Assembly: GCA_028279215.1 (NCBI GenBank)
Contig: JANQOF010000026.1
Span: 186,001 to 250,000 of the forward strand
Length of the DNA: 64,000 nucleotides
Direction: 5' to 3'
Origin: Pirellulales bacterium
Lineage (GTDB): Bacteria; Planctomycetota; Planctomycetia; Pirellulales; Lacipirellulaceae
In this document: piece after piece, positions 19,585 to 31,143 of the stretch
How the letters are laid out: every line of letters starts with the position of its first letter
Position numbering within the stretch: the first letter of the stretch is position 1
The notes under the pieces: model-generated
Databases searched by the model: none
Told to the model about the DNA's origin: nothing
What the model saw: the letters and a program-made list of their open reading frames with translations, nothing else
Program-made: the position numbers and the translations under genes

Positions 19585-21690
19585 ATGGACACGGAATTCA
19601 AGTTGAGCGACGACTTTCCCTCCGTCGCGTACGACGAGTGGCGCAAGATGGTCGAAAAAGACCTGAAGGGTGCACCATTCGAAAAGAAGCTGGTCACTCA
19701 CACGTTCGAGGGCGTCGACCTGCAGCCGATTTACACCTCGCGCGACTGGCCCGCCGACGACGACCCCTTTGGAGTCCCTGGATTTCCCAACTTCCTTCGA
19801 GGTTCGACGGCGCTAGGGTCGGCGGAGTCGGGTTGGGATCTTCGCCAGGAGCATGCCCATCCCGACATCGAAACCGCCAATCGAGCCATCCTCGCCGACT
19901 TGGAGGGGGGCGCGACTTCAATACTCGTTCGACTCGACACCGCAGCGCGGCGCGGTTTGGATGCCGACGACGAACGTGTCAGAGAGTTCGCCAAGTGCGA
20001 CGGCATTTCGGCCTTTCACGTCGATGATCTAGATGCGGTGCTTAGAGAGGTTGACGTGTCGCTCGTTGGCGTCGCATTGGAGCCGGGTAGCGCGTTCTTG
20101 CCGGCAGCGGCCCAACTCGTCGCGCTTTGGCGACGCCGCGGAACGGCACCCGATGAAGCGCGGGGCTGTTTCAACGCAGACCCACTCGCTGCGCTTGCCA
20201 GCGATGGTGGTCTACCGATACCAGTCGATCGAGCAATGGAGATGCTCGCCGACCTAACGTATTGGACAGCGCACCAGTATCCGCATGTCACGGCCGTGCA
20301 AGTAAGCACCGCGTCGTATCACCATGCGGGTGCGACTGCCGTTCAAGATATTGCGTTCGCTATGGCGACCGGCATTGAGTACCTGCGGGCGATGATCGAT
20401 AGCGGGCTCGAAATCGACCGTGCCGCCCAGCAAATCGAATTCAGTATGTGCGTTGGCACCCACCAATTCCTCAGCATTGCCAAGCTTCGAGCCGCGCGAA
20501 GCCTGTGGGCCCGCGTGGTCGAGGCCTGTGGAGGTACTGGCAACGACGGCGCAATGCGGTTGCACGCCCAAGTCAGTCGGCGCGTGCTCACCGCACGCGA
20601 TCCGTACGTCAATCTGCTCCGCAACACGGTCGCCGTGTTCGCGGCCGGCATTGGCGGCGCTACGGCAATCACCTCCGTGCCCTTCGACGCGGCTCTTGGC
20701 TTACCCGATGGAAGTAGCCGCCGCGTCGCCCGCAACACTCTGCACTTGCTTCAGGACGAGTCGCACCTAAATCGGGTTGTCGATCCTGCTGGTGGAAGCT
20801 GGTACATGGATTCGCTAACGCAAGAACTTGGCAGCGAAGCGTGGAGTCTGCTTCAGGAAATCGAACGACAAGGTGGGATGCGAGTCGCCCTAACCAATGG
20901 CTGGGTGAGCAAACAGATTGAATCGGCGTACGCCCCACGAGCGAAGAGCATCGCTACCCGCAAAGAGGGAATCACGGGTGTCAGTGAGTTCCCCAACCTT
21001 GCCGAGGACCCCGTGGATCGTGAAGAAGTCGACGTCAGCAAAGTGCGCGAGGCGGCGGCTAGTCGGCTGGCGACCGCCCGAGCTGACGACGTGCAGCTAG
21101 GCGCGCTCCGCGGCAGCGATCAACGCACCGCAGCGGCGGTAGAAGCGGCGGTTGCCGGCGCATCGATCGGGCAGTTGGCCCGTGCCATGGGATTTGGAGA
21201 GCAAGCGGCTACGATACCGCCGCTCGTGCCGCGGCCATTCGCGGCACCTTACGAACAGCTTCGCGACGCCAGCGACGCTTGGCTTGCCGAGCACGGACAG
21301 CGGCCCAGGGTCTTTCTGGCGAATATGGGGCCCATCGCTCACCACACCGCGCGGGCCACGTTCTCCAAGAACTTCTTCGAATCTGGTGGGTTTGAAGTGC
21401 TGTCGAACGATGGCTTTGCGGAAGCGGATGCCGCAGTCGCAGGCTTCGGCGAATCGGGGGCGAGCATTGCGGTCATTTGCTCGTCGGACAAACTCTACCC
21501 GGAAGTCGTGCCGGAAATAGCTGCCAAGTTGAAAGCCGCCGGCGCTCGAACGGTCGTGCTGGCTGGGCACCCAGGCGACAACGAAGACGCCTGGCGCGCC
21601 GCTGGCGTCGATCGATTCATCTTCATCAAGTGCGATGTGCTCACCACGCTGCGGGAGTTGCTTCGTGAAGAAGGGGTACTGCAATCATGA
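19585..21690 (+). CDS. mutA: Methylmalonyl-CoA mutase small subunit
   Basis: MCoA mutase fold; C-terminal Rossmann domain lacks DxHxxG; ATGA overlap with the large subunit. Confidence 0.92.
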   Translation: MDTEFKLSDDFPSVAYDEWRKMVEKDLKGAPFEKKLVTHTFEGVDLQPIYTSRDWPADDDPFGVPGFPNFLRGSTALGSAESGWDLRQEHAHPDIETANRAILADLEGGATSILVRLDTAARRGLDADDERVREFAKCDGISAFHVDDLDAVLREVDVSLVGVALEPGSAFLPAAAQLVALWRRRGTAPDEARGCFNADPLAALASDGGLPIPVDRAMEMLADLTYWTAHQYPHVTAVQVSTASYHHAGATAVQDIAFAMATGIEYLRAMIDSGLEIDRAAQQIEFSMCVGTHQFLSIAKLRAARSLWARVVEACGGTGNDGAMRLHAQVSRRVLTARDPYVNLLRNTVAVFAAGIGGATAITSVPFDAALGLPDGSSRRVARNTLHLLQDESHLNRVVDPAGGSWYMDSLTQELGSEAWSLLQEIERQGGMRVALTNGWVSKQIESAYAPRAKSIATRKEGITGVSEFPNLAEDPVDREEVDVSKVREAAASRLATARADDVQLGALRGSDQRTAAAVEAAVAGASIGQLARAMGFGEQAATIPPLVPRPFAAPYEQLRDASDAWLAEHGQRPRVFLANMGPIAHHTARATFSKNFFESGGFEVLSNDGFAEADAAVAGFGESGASIAVICSSDKLYPEVVPEIAAKLKAAGARTVVLAGHPGDNEDAWRAAGVDRFIFIKCDVLTTLRELLREEGVLQS

Positions 21691-23867
21691 CTCGTGTTCC
21701 AAACTTTGCTGACGTGCCCTACACAGAGCGCCCGGCCCAATCTGGAACTTACGACGCGTGGCACCAGGCAACGGGTACCGCGGTCGAAGACCTTACGTGG
21801 GAAACGCCCGAGCAGATTCCCGTGAGGCCGCTCTATACCGCTGCCGACCTCGACGGTATCGACCACCTGGACACCATGCCGGGCTTGCCACCGTTCGTCC
21901 GTGGCCCGTATGCAACGATGTACACGCTCCGACCATGGACCGTTCGACAGTACGCTGGTTTCTCGACAGCGAAAGACTCCAATGCTTTCTATCGGCGCAA
22001 CCTAGCCGCTGGACAAATGGGTCTGAGTATCGCGTTCGACTTGTCGACACACCGAGGCTACGACTCCGATCATCCCCGCGTGGCGGGCGATGTTGGCATG
22101 GCGGGTGTGGCGATCGACAGCATTCACGACATGCGAATGTTGTTCGAGGGCATTCCGCTCGACCGCATGAGTGTTTCGATGACCATGAACGGAGCTGTAT
22201 TGCCGATCATGGCCCTGTACATCGTCGCCGCCGAGGAGCAGGGGGTAAGTACCGAGAAACTCACTGGAACAATACAGAACGATATTCTCAAGGAGTTCAT
22301 GGTCCGGAATACGTATATCTATCCGCCCGAACCCAGCATGCGAATCGTGGCCGATATCTTCCGTTACACCAGCGAGCGGATGCCGAAGTTCAATAGCATC
22401 AGCATCAGCGGTTACCACATGCAGGAGGCAGGCGCAACGGCCGACCTGGAGTTGGCCTACACGCTGGCCGACGGATTGGAATACGTACGTACCGGTCGGC
22501 AAGCTGGGCTCGATGTCGATGCGTTTTGTCCGCGGCTTTCGTTCTTCTGGGCGATCGGCATGAACTACTTCATGGAAGTCGCCAAGCTGCGCGCGGCTCG
22601 GATGATCTGGGCGAAGCTCATTAAGCAGTTCGAGCCGAAAAATCCCAAGAGCATGAGCTTGCGGACCCACAGCCAAACCAGCGGCTGGAGTCTCACCGCG
22701 CAGGACGTCTACAACAATGTCATTCGCACGTGCGTGGAAGCAATGGCCGCCGCCCACGGCCACACTCAATCGTTGCACACCAACGCGCTTGACGAAGCGC
22801 TCGCGCTGCCGACCGACTTCTCGGCTCGCATCGCCCGCAACACGCAATTGTTCTTGCAGCAGGAAACGGATACCTGCGACGTAGTCGATCCGTGGGGTGG
22901 GAGCTATTTTGTCGAGCGGCTGACCCACGATCTCGCCCAACGGGCTTGGAAGCACGTCCGCGAGGTAGAAGACTTGGGCGGCATGACCAAAGCGATTCAA
23001 GCCGGTATTCCTAAGATGCGCATCGAAGAGGCTGCGGTTCGCACGCAAGCTCGCATCGACTCTGGTCAACAGACTTTGATTGGCGTAAACAAGTATCGAC
23101 CGCGAGACGAGCAGCACGTTAAGGTGTTGCACGTCGACAATACGGCTGTGCGGGAAGCCCAGATCAAGAGCCTCAATCGGTTGCGCGCCGAGCGAGACCA
23201 AGTTACTGTCGACGGCACCTTGCGGGCGCTACGCGATGCAGCAGAGAATGGCACAGGCAACTTACTTGAACTGGCCGTCGAAGCAGCACGGGCGCAGGCC
23301 ACGGTAGGTGAAATATCGTCGGCACTCGAGGGTGTTTATGGTAGATATGAAGCACCCGTACAGTCGGTGCGCGGGGTATATGGTGGCGAAGTGGGTGATC
23401 GTGCACACGCCGACGAAGTCCGTCAGCTAGTCCAGGCGTTCGAAAAATGTGACGGACGCAGACCGCGCATTCTGATAGCTAAGATGGGACAGGATGGCCA
23501 CGATCGGGGACAAAAAGTCATCGCCAGCGCGTTTGCCGATTTGGGCTTTGATGTCGACATTGGTCCGCTATTCCGCACCGCATCTGAAACCGCTCGCCAT
23601 GCGGTGGAGAACGACGTACATGTGGTGGGCGTGAGTTCCCTCGCCGCTGGTCATCTGACGTTGGTTCCGCAACTTCGCGACGAGTTAGCAGCCTTAGAAC
23701 GAGAAGATATTTTGATCGTGGTTGGCGGTGTGATTCCTCCAGACGACTACGACGCGCTTCGCAAAGCGGGCGCCGTGGCTATCTTCGGCCCTGGCACCGT
23801 GATTGGCGAGGCGGCCGCCGAGTTGCTCCGCGACCTGGCCGAGCAGCTTGAGTTCGACCTGGAATGA
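21687..23867 (+). CDS. mutB: Methylmalonyl-CoA mutase large subunit
   Basis: [44 protein letters not shown]; cobalamin motif [24 protein letters not shown]. Confidence 0.97.
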   Translation: MTRVPNFADVPYTERPAQSGTYDAWHQATGTAVEDLTWETPEQIPVRPLYTAADLDGIDHLDTMPGLPPFVRGPYATMYTLRPWTVRQYAGFSTAKDSNAFYRRNLAAGQMGLSIAFDLSTHRGYDSDHPRVAGDVGMAGVAIDSIHDMRMLFEGIPLDRMSVSMTMNGAVLPIMALYIVAAEEQGVSTEKLTGTIQNDILKEFMVRNTYIYPPEPSMRIVADIFRYTSERMPKFNSISISGYHMQEAGATADLELAYTLADGLEYVRTGRQAGLDVDAFCPRLSFFWAIGMNYFMEVAKLRAARMIWAKLIKQFEPKNPKSMSLRTHSQTSGWSLTAQDVYNNVIRTCVEAMAAAHGHTQSLHTNALDEALALPTDFSARIARNTQLFLQQETDTCDVVDPWGGSYFVERLTHDLAQRAWKHVREVEDLGGMTKAIQAGIPKMRIEEAAVRTQARIDSGQQTLIGVNKYRPRDEQHVKVLHVDNTAVREAQIKSLNRLRAERDQVTVDGTLRALRDAAENGTGNLLELAVEAARAQATVGEISSALEGVYGRYEAPVQSVRGVYGGEVGDRAHADEVRQLVQAFEKCDGRRPRILIAKMGQDGHDRGQKVIASAFADLGFDVDIGPLFRTASETARHAVENDVHVVGVSSLAAGHLTLVPQLRDELAALEREDILIVVGGVIPPDDYDALRKAGAVAIFGPGTVIGEAAAELLRDLAEQLEFDLE

Positions 23868-23870
23868 CCT

Positions 23871-24911
23871 TTGAGCACACCGACACCCGATGGGCACGCA
23901 ATGGAAACGCCACCACGTCGTCGTACGCTAACAGAGGAGGATTACTACGCTGGAGTACTCTCCCGCGACATCGCGGTGTTGCCGAGGGCATTGACACTGG
24001 TCGAATCGACCCGTGGCGAACATCAACGGCTCGCCGAACAGGTAGTAACTCGTCTGTTGCCACACACCGGCAACTCAATTCGAGTTGGGATCACCGGCCC
24101 GCCAGGGGTCGGAAAAAGCACGTTCATCGAGTCGCTAGGTCTTCACTTAGTGAAGTCTGGGCGGAAGGTGGCGGTGCTTGCGGTCGATCCTTCCAGCGGC
24201 GTAAGTGGTGGTAGCATCTTGGGCGACAAGACGCGAATGGCGCGGCTTTCCGCGGAAGCCAGTGCCTTCATTCGCCCTTCGCCTTCGGCCGGCACGCTCG
24301 GCGGCGTAGCGCGGAAAACACGCGAGACGATGCTCATTTGCGAGGCGGCGGGCTTTGAGATTGTATTGGTCGAAACGGTGGGTGTGGGCCAATCGGAAAC
24401 GATGGTCGCCGAAATGACCGATTGCTTCCTAGCGCTCATGATGCCTGGCGCCGGAGATGAGTTGCAAGGTATCAAGCGGGGTCTACTAGAGTTGGTCGAC
24501 GTTATTGCCGTCAACAAGGCCGATGGTGATAACCAGACGGCAGCCGAGGTGGCAGCTCGTCAACTAGAGCGCATGCTTGGCTTGCTAACGTCGAAAACGG
24601 GTGATGTGCCGGCCGTCGTCACATGCAGTGCTCGGGAGCATCGCAATATCGACACTGTCTGGGAGGCCGTCGAAAACCGATACGAATCGATCAAGGCGTC
24701 CGGCGATTTGGCGAACCGGCGCTGTCGACAGAACACACGCTGGATGTGGCGGATTGTCGACGAGCAGATCCGACAAGCCGTGACCGACCATCCAGCAGTC
24801 GCTGAAATACGTACCGAATTGGAGGAGCAGGTACTCAACGGAACGCTTGCCCCCGAGGCGGCGGCGCGACATATCGTGGAAGCTAGTGGACTGAGAGTGT
24901 GTACGACTTAG
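23871..24911 (+). CDS. meaB: Methylmalonyl-CoA mutase-associated GTPase MeaB
   Basis: GITGPPGVGKSTFIESLG, VAVLAVDPSSGVSGGSILGDKTRM, VETVGVGQSE, VNKADGDN; TTG start. Confidence 0.95.
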   Translation: MSTPTPDGHAMETPPRRRTLTEEDYYAGVLSRDIAVLPRALTLVESTRGEHQRLAEQVVTRLLPHTGNSIRVGITGPPGVGKSTFIESLGLHLVKSGRKVAVLAVDPSSGVSGGSILGDKTRMARLSAEASAFIRPSPSAGTLGGVARKTRETMLICEAAGFEIVLVETVGVGQSETMVAEMTDCFLALMMPGAGDELQGIKRGLLELVDVIAVNKADGDNQTAAEVAARQLERMLGLLTSKTGDVPAVVTCSAREHRNIDTVWEAVENRYESIKASGDLANRRCRQNTRWMWRIVDEQIRQAVTDHPAVAEIRTELEEQVLNGTLAPEAAARHIVEASGLRVCTT

Positions 24912-24961
24912 TCAACACCCATGAGCTCCCCATGTTCCGTAATGACTGAAACGACAAACCC

Positions 24962-26515
24962 ATGAGCATTCGACAAAAACTACTAGAAGAACTCAACCAG
25001 CGCCGCAACACGGCCAAGCTGGGCGGCGGCGAAGCGCGAATTGCCAAGCGGCACGAAAAAGGACTGCTAACCGCTAGGCAGCGACTCGACGGGTTCTTTG
25101 ATCCTCAAACGTTCCAAGAGTGGGGAATGCACGTCGATCACGCTTGCCACGACTTCGGCATGGAGAAGAAGTCGCTGCCGTGCGATGGCGTGGTCACCGG
25201 AGTCGGTTGGGTCGACGGGCGGGCCGTTGCTGCGTACAGCCACGATGCCACGGTCGGTGGCGGCGCCCTCGGGCAACGGCACGCCAAGAAGATTTGCGAC
25301 TTGATGGAGTATGCGTTGGAGGGCGGAATGCCGCTGGTCGGAGTAAACGACTCGGGCGGCGCTCGCATTCAAGAGGCTGTCGAGTCGCTCTCCGGATATG
25401 GACAGGTCTTCTATCGCAATGTTCAGCTTTCCGGCTCGGTGCCGCAGATTGGCGTTATTGCGGGCAACTGTGCGGGCGGGGCGGCCTATTCGCCGGCCCT
25501 CATGGACTTCCTAATTATGACGCGCGAGAACGCCAACATGTTCATTTGCGGGCCGCAAGTCATCAAGGCGGCCACGGGCGTCGACGCCACGATGGAGGAA
25601 ATCGGTGGTGCGGCAGCCAATGCAACGTTGAGCGGCAATATTCACTTTGTCGCCGACAACGACGAGCATGCCATGGAACTGGTCCGCGCGTTGCTGTCGT
25701 ACTTGCCGCCGAACAACCTCGAGAATCCCCCTCATCAACCAACATCCGATATCCTGTTGGACGACGATCCATCGATGAACGACATCGTTCCGCCCGACAC
25801 CAAAGACTCCATGGATATGTACGAAGTGATCCACCGCCTCGTCGATCCGTCGCAGTTCTTGGAAGTCCATAAAGACTTCGCACAGAACGTGATTGTTGGA
25901 TTTGCCAGAATCGATGGCATTGTGGTTGGTCTTATTGCCAATCAACCGTTGGTCAAAGCTGGTACATTGGACATTGATGCTTCGGACAAAGCGTCGCGAT
26001 TCATTCGATTCTGCAATGCGTTCAACATTCCGCTAGTAACGCTGGTCGACGTTCCTGGTTTCCTGCCTGGCGTAAGCCAAGAGCAGGGCGGCATCATACG
26101 CCATGGCGCGAAGATGCTGTTCGCCTACTCGTCGGCAACGGTACCGAAAATCACCATCATCACTCGCAAAGCGTATGGTGGCTCGTACCTCGCCATGTGT
26201 AGCAGCGACTTGGGAGCCGACATGGTGTTTGCCTGGCCCACCGCCGAGATCGCCGTGATGGGGGCCGAGGGCGCGGTGAACGTATTGTACCGCCGCGAAC
26301 TCGAAGCCGCCGACGACCGCGAGCAGCTTCGCGAGCAGTTCATCGAGGAGTACCGTTCCCGCTTTGCGTCGCCCTACATGGCTGCTTCGCATGGCATGAT
26401 TACCGATGTGATATCTCCCGCCCAAACGCGGGGCGTTGTCTCGTTGGCTCTGAGGAATACGATGAACAAACGAGAAACACGCCCACCGAAGAAACACGGA
26501 CTTATACCTTTATGA
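24962..26515 (+). CDS. mmdA: Acyl-CoA carboxyltransferase subunit (methylmalonyl-CoA decarboxylase alpha)
   Basis: Carboxyltransferase motifs [59 protein letters not shown]; followed by OadG-, biotin-carrier- and OadB-type genes. Confidence 0.9.
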   Translation: MSIRQKLLEELNQRRNTAKLGGGEARIAKRHEKGLLTARQRLDGFFDPQTFQEWGMHVDHACHDFGMEKKSLPCDGVVTGVGWVDGRAVAAYSHDATVGGGALGQRHAKKICDLMEYALEGGMPLVGVNDSGGARIQEAVESLSGYGQVFYRNVQLSGSVPQIGVIAGNCAGGAAYSPALMDFLIMTRENANMFICGPQVIKAATGVDATMEEIGGAAANATLSGNIHFVADNDEHAMELVRALLSYLPPNNLENPPHQPTSDILLDDDPSMNDIVPPDTKDSMDMYEVIHRLVDPSQFLEVHKDFAQNVIVGFARIDGIVVGLIANQPLVKAGTLDIDASDKASRFIRFCNAFNIPLVTLVDVPGFLPGVSQEQGGIIRHGAKMLFAYSSATVPKITIITRKAYGGSYLAMCSSDLGADMVFAWPTAEIAVMGAEGAVNVLYRRELEAADDREQLREQFIEEYRSRFASPYMAASHGMITDVISPAQTRGVVSLALRNTMNKRETRPPKKHGLIPL

Positions 26516-26892
26516 CGCTCGCCCTCGCAGCAGTAATTGCCGCTCTTCCAGAACAGCCCTCGCTGTACGCGCTCTTGCAGTTCGTCGGCGTAGGGTTGGT
26601 TGTGGTAGTCTCTGCGCTTAGTTGCCTGGCGGTCATGTGTACGTTTGTTGGATGGTTGCTGAAGACCATAGAACAGCAAAAGGCCGAACCCAAGCTCGCT
26701 GCACCTGTTCCCGAAGAGGGAGTTTCGGAAGAAACCCTTGTGCTGATTGCTTCGGCCGTCAGTGCAGTCGTCACCCAACCTCACCGTATTGTTCACGTTC
26801 GCGCCCTCACGCCCGACGACTTGGCTTGGGCTCTCCAAGGGCGATCGCAGATACATGGCTCTCATGTCTTGAACCCGCAGGCCCGTAGATGA
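26512..26892 (+). CDS. OadG-like small membrane subunit of Na+-pumping decarboxylase
   Basis: Single N-terminal TM followed by a hydrophilic tail; ATGA overlaps with both neighbours. Confidence 0.7.
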   Translation: MTLALAAVIAALPEQPSLYALLQFVGVGLVVVVSALSCLAVMCTFVGWLLKTIEQQKAEPKLAAPVPEEGVSEETLVLIASAVSAVVTQPHRIVHVRALTPDDLAWALQGRSQIHGSHVLNPQARR

Positions 26893-27272
26893 AGAAGCTT
26901 CGCATCACCATTGGAGATAAGTCGTACGACGTCACCGTCGAGGTACTTAGCGACGAACAGGCACCGGCGCATTCGACACCGCGTCCGACCACCACTGGCA
27001 CGTCGCCTATCGCTCCGCCCCCAGCCGCCGCGCCAACCACGCCGACTGCCGCGTCGACCCCTGGTGTCATCATCAGCCCTATGGCCGGCGTGGTGAAGTC
27101 GATCCAGGTGAAGGAAGGCGACGTTGTGGAACAAGGGCAGGTGTTGATACTGCTCGACGCCATGAAGGTCGAGAACCGAATCACGGCACCGGCGGCGGGC
27201 AAGGTTGCCAGACTGCTGGTCACCGAAGGCGACAATGTGAACGAAGGGCACGTGCTCCTCGAAATGAACTAG
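26889..27272 (+). CDS. mmdC: Biotin carrier subunit of Na+-pumping decarboxylase
   Basis: C-terminal biotinyl domain ILLDAMKVENRITAPAAGKVARLLVTEGDNVNEGHVLLEM after a Pro/Thr/Ala linker. Confidence 0.92.
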   Translation: MKKLRITIGDKSYDVTVEVLSDEQAPAHSTPRPTTTGTSPIAPPPAAAPTTPTAASTPGVIISPMAGVVKSIQVKEGDVVEQGQVLILLDAMKVENRITAPAAGKVARLLVTEGDNVNEGHVLLEMN

Positions 27273-27278
27273 GTAAAC

Positions 27279-28409
27279 ATGTTCGAAGCTCTCTTGGATT
27301 TCACGGCAATCGATGCGGTCACCCCACAAATGCTACTCATGTGGGTGGTGTGTGGCGTGTTGGTATACCTTGCAGTTGCCAAACAATTCGAGCCCATGTT
27401 GCTGTTGCCGATTGCGGTCGGAGCACTGCTCGCCAACCTGCCTACTGCCGGGCTCACCAATCCGCCAGAGGATGGGCACGCGGGCGGACTGTTCTACTAC
27501 CTATCGCAAGGCATCGATCTGGAAATCTATCCACCGCTTATCTTCCTAGGCGTAGGAGCCCTCACCGACTTCGGTCCGGTGATTGCCAATCCACGCACGC
27601 TGCTGCTGGGCGCCGGCGCCCAGGCGGGCGTGCTGATTACCTTTCTCGGTGCCTACTTGATTGGTTTTACTCCCAACGAATCGGCCTCGATCGGCATCAT
27701 CGGAGGTGCCGACGGGCCGACGTCGATCTTCATATCCAGCAAGCTTGCTCCCGAGCTTGTTGGCCCCATAGCCGTCGCGGCATATTCCTACATGGCGCTG
27801 GTGCCATTGATTCAGCCTCCCATCATGCGACTGTTGACAACCGACGAGGAACGCAAAATCCGCATGAAGTCGTTGCGCAAGGTGAGCAAGCTCGAACGGC
27901 TGATTTTCTCGTTTGCCACGTTGATCATTTGCATTTTGATTGTTCCGTCAGCGTCCGCGTTGATTAGCATGCTGATGCTCGGCAACATTCTCCGCGAAAG
28001 CGGCGTGGTCGAGCGGCTCTCGAGCGCAGCACAGAACGAGCTAATCAACATTATCACCATCTTCCTCGGCACGTGCGTTGGAATCACCATGGACGGCGAG
28101 ACGTTTCTAAAGCCCAGCACCTTGTCAATTCTGGCGATGGGCATCTTAGCGTTCTCCATTTCAACGGCTAGCGGGCTGCTAATCGCCAAATTGATGAACC
28201 TGCTGAGCCCGAACAAACTAATCAATCCGCTGATCGGCGCGGCGGGCGTGTCGGCCGTGCCAATGGCAGCTCGTGTGGCTCAAGCCGAAGGCCAGCGCGC
28301 CGATCCACAAAATTTTCTGCTGATGCACGCCATGGGTCCCAACGTCGCCGGCGTGATCGGCACCGCCGTAGTCGCGGGGTACTTCATTGCTCGCTTGTCA
28401 GGGTCGTAG
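27279..28409 (+). CDS. mmdB: Na+-translocating decarboxylase beta subunit
   Basis: OadB/MmdB family: [69 protein letters not shown]. Confidence 0.95.
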   Translation: MFEALLDFTAIDAVTPQMLLMWVVCGVLVYLAVAKQFEPMLLLPIAVGALLANLPTAGLTNPPEDGHAGGLFYYLSQGIDLEIYPPLIFLGVGALTDFGPVIANPRTLLLGAGAQAGVLITFLGAYLIGFTPNESASIGIIGGADGPTSIFISSKLAPELVGPIAVAAYSYMALVPLIQPPIMRLLTTDEERKIRMKSLRKVSKLERLIFSFATLIICILIVPSASALISMLMLGNILRESGVVERLSSAAQNELINIITIFLGTCVGITMDGETFLKPSTLSILAMGILAFSISTASGLLIAKLMNLLSPNKLINPLIGAAGVSAVPMAARVAQAEGQRADPQNFLLMHAMGPNVAGVIGTAVVAGYFIARLSGS

Positions 28410-28547
28410 AGAGGCGATCCAGCCAAGGTTTTTTCCCAAATATCCCAATATCGATTCGTTGTGCAAAAACCTTACGTCACGGGCGTTTGGCATAAAGCCA
28501 ATACTGGCCGCGGTTTACAATAAACCAGTTCGTCATAAGGCGAGCTT

Positions 28548-28573
28548 AGTTTTTTCACGGGTGTGAAAAAACT
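28548..28573. repeat. Perfect 11-bp palindrome (AGTTTTTTCAC-GGGT-GTGAAAAAACT)
   Basis: Read directly; related copy at 28992..29017. Confidence 0.8.
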
Positions 28574-28991
28574 ACCCAGTTCCAACCACCGCCGTCTTTC
28601 GCGAATCTCAAGTTTTCAAACAGCCGCCGCTACACTGTACGGCAGTCCCATTAGATCGAACTGAGCGTCGCTTTCTACGACGATTTTTGGCCGCCCTGGC
28701 ACGCGATTGCTGATCGTTTTCAACCGTGCTGCGAGTGACCAAAGGCAACTCTTCGAAAACGCCTGGAAGTAGTTGACACCATTAGAGTTGGGACGACCAA
28801 CGGGACAGGACGAAACGTCCTCGCTCAAAGTGCGTTGACATTTCGCGCTGGGACTAAGTCAACCAGCGTAGGATGGCGCCGTTCCGCCCATCATCTTGTT
28901 TGATTCGAAGGAATCGATGGGCTGCCGCTTCGTTTTGGCCCATCGCTGCGAACTAACCAACAGAACTGAACGTGGTCGACGTCGGCAAGCT

Positions 28992-29017
28992 AGTTTTCTC
29001 ACGGGTGTGATGAAACT
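28992..29017. repeat. Second, imperfect copy of the palindrome (AGTTTTCTCAC-GGGT-GTGATGAAACT)
   Basis: Read directly; shared flank AGCT(T)AGTTTT.TCACGGGTGTGA with the first copy. Confidence 0.75.
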
Positions 29018-29181
29018 GCGCACCGCCTTCGCGCCGAGGCAGATGTGCGACAGGCGGCTCGTCACCCAGAACAATGACGCCCATGCAAGTCGGCGGGCCG
29101 CTGCCCCCAAGCTTCACACCAACCGTAGGCATCGCTTTAGAAGGCACCGCCTTCCCAAACCACCGGTGAACAGTGTCGAAA

Positions 29182-29424
29182 CTAGGTAAGCCTAGAAGTA
29201 TCGTGGCGTGCGGCCCCAATCGCAGGCCACTCCGCAAACGCCAGGTAATAGAAGAATACAATGTTCAGTACGGGAACAAACACAGCGAGGCTGAACCAGC
29301 CTGGAAAGCCTGCCTTGGTGGACACCATCCAGAACGGAAACACCAAGAACGGAATCACCAAGGCAGCGTAAATCCCCAGCAATAGCAACGATTCGGTTGA
29401 CCACGTCATGAAGAAAGCAAACAT
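29182..29424 (-). CDS. Small integral membrane protein
   Basis: Two hydrophobic helices; STKAGFPGWFSLAVFVPVLNIVFFYYLAFAEWP resembles small planctomycete/DUF5684-like membrane proteins. Confidence 0.6.
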   Translation of the reverse strand: MFAFFMTWSTESLLLLGIYAALVIPFLVFPFWMVSTKAGFPGWFSLAVFVPVLNIVFFYYLAFAEWPAIGAARHDTSRLT

Positions 29425-29720
29425 GTCTAGATTCCTCAGGTTGGTTTAAGGAGTCTGCCTGAGATGGCACAATAGCGCAGGTCCGGTAGTTACCCATTCG
29501 CTGTTCGCACGAGTCGCAGAAGTATTTAAAAAAAGATCTGATATTGCAAAAATGGTCCTACCGTATCTCTTTGCAAGCGTTTGTAGACGGCGGATTGGTG
29601 TCGTAGAGAAGCGAAGCCACCAGCGAGATCAACGATTCGACCTTCAAATAGGTTGTGTCGCTGGGGTAATCTGCGATACTTAGGAGGTCGTGTTCAACAG
29701 TCGCAATCTCGCGTACCCCA

Positions 29721-30194
29721 GTGCCGAAATCCCTACTTCACCGATGGACCTCACTGCTTTTCGCTGCGACCTACTTGGTCGTCGGAGCGACGGGAGACTC
29801 ACTCTATTACCTCATCGAGTCCCCCTCGATTAATCGTCCGCTCGAGGACCAAACTCGAGGGTGCTTCCACCACCATGGCGATGGTCACTGGCATCACCAC
29901 GGGCAACACTCTAGTTCGACGGTATCGAAGAAAGCCGGACGTAACGCACAGGGATTCAGCGACCAGGCCGTTGGGGAACCAACTGCTCGCTTCGACACCT
30001 GTTACCATCATAACCACACGACCCTCCTGCTCGCGGTCGCATCGGCGATCGAGCTGAGCCTTCTTGCGGGTCCACCAGCATTTGGCGGTTTTGACGCCGA
30101 CCTGCCCATTGGAATGGGCAACGTCGGCCAATCTGGTTCGTGTGAATTAGCAACCCTGGGTCCGCGAGGTCCTCCGCTGCCCGGCCCTGCGTAG
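29721..30194 (+). CDS. His-rich exported/membrane protein (HHHGDGHWHHHG)
   Basis: GTG start, hydrophobic leader LLFAATYLVVGATGDSLYYL, His cluster HHHGDGHWHHHGQH and YHHNH; second hydrophobic segment LLLAVASAIELSLLAG. Confidence 0.6.
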   Translation: MPKSLLHRWTSLLFAATYLVVGATGDSLYYLIESPSINRPLEDQTRGCFHHHGDGHWHHHGQHSSSTVSKKAGRNAQGFSDQAVGEPTARFDTCYHHNHTTLLLAVASAIELSLLAGPPAFGGFDADLPIGMGNVGQSGSCELATLGPRGPPLPGPA

Positions 30195-30283
30195 CTGTCA
30201 GTTGCCCGACCTGCTGACCCACGCTACACCGGCGCTCGAGCGCCTTTAGGCGAGGGTCTGTCTTTCCCGAGGAGACCGTAGCG

Positions 30284-31132
30284 ATGTTACGCGCCCGGTC
30301 TGCGTTCACCTTAGTCGAGCTGTTGGTCGTGATCGCGATCATCGGCGTCTTGGTGGCACTGTTGTTGCCCGCCGTGCAGGCGGCGCGTGGCAGTGCTCGG
30401 CGCACCCAGTGCGCGAACAACCTTCGACAAGTTGGTCTTGCCGTCCATCAGTTCGCCGACGTGCACAAAGGAGCGTTCCCGAGCATGGCGTACTTCAACC
30501 GCGAGTATGAAGAACGAAAACGGACCGGAGAAGTCGGCACAGTCTCGCAAGAAGAGGTCTCTTGGATTGCAACGCTCGCCCCGTACGCCGAGGACGTCGA
30601 TGCAATCCGGCTTTGCCCGGACGACCTCCAGCGTATCGCAGGAGAGGCGCTTTCGAGTGACCAACTCGGAGACTCGGGAACGCTTCCCGTGGGGATCATT
30701 CGGGCAGACACGAGCTACGCGATGAACGGGTACCTCCGTCGACCCGACCGGATCGCCCCGGGCACGCCACCATTTATCGCCGAGGTGATTCGGAGGCGGC
30801 AAGAAGGGATGATCGGTCGCCTGTACGACCTTCTGTCGACGCACGCGACGCTCCTCATTATGGAGAGCCAAGCTGTGGACGCAGGCGGAGGAGTTGGCCT
30901 CCGTTCGGACCACTTGCACAGCAACGAATGGTTCGAAGACGCGGAGTCGATGACACCGCCTGAACGGATGGAAACGATCTTCAGCGATGTCGCCGACGAG
31001 GTCGCCCTGGAGCGACACGTGGGCAAAGTCGCTAACTACCTCTACGCGGACGGGCACGTCGAGCCGATTAGCGCGGAGACCATCGCCGAATGGTGCGCCG
31101 ACGGATTCGACTTCGCCCTCCCGCCTCAATAA
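30284..31132 (+). CDS. DUF1559 prepilin-type protein
   Basis: [54 protein letters not shown]-terminal [16 protein letters not shown] (H-Xn-DG-like). Confidence 0.92.
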   Translation: MLRARSAFTLVELLVVIAIIGVLVALLLPAVQAARGSARRTQCANNLRQVGLAVHQFADVHKGAFPSMAYFNREYEERKRTGEVGTVSQEEVSWIATLAPYAEDVDAIRLCPDDLQRIAGEALSSDQLGDSGTLPVGIIRADTSYAMNGYLRRPDRIAPGTPPFIAEVIRRRQEGMIGRLYDLLSTHATLLIMESQAVDAGGGVGLRSDHLHSNEWFEDAESMTPPERMETIFSDVADEVALERHVGKVANYLYADGHVEPISAETIAEWCADGFDFALPPQ

Positions 31133-31143
31133 CTAGAATCTCC

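Noticed and set aside
22002-23201. 399-aa minus-strand ORF
   Set aside because: Antisense to mutB; composition typical of a GC-rich shadow ORF (His/Arg/Val rich, no motifs).
28616-29261. Short ORFs in the accessory insert as possible toxin/antitoxin genes
   Set aside because: No recognisable motif, overlapping on both strands, and they contain the palindromic repeat; more likely non-coding or decayed.
29690-29720. Zur/Fur box upstream of the His-rich gene
   Set aside because: Looked for a palindromic AT-rich site; none convincing by eye, so not reported as a feature.
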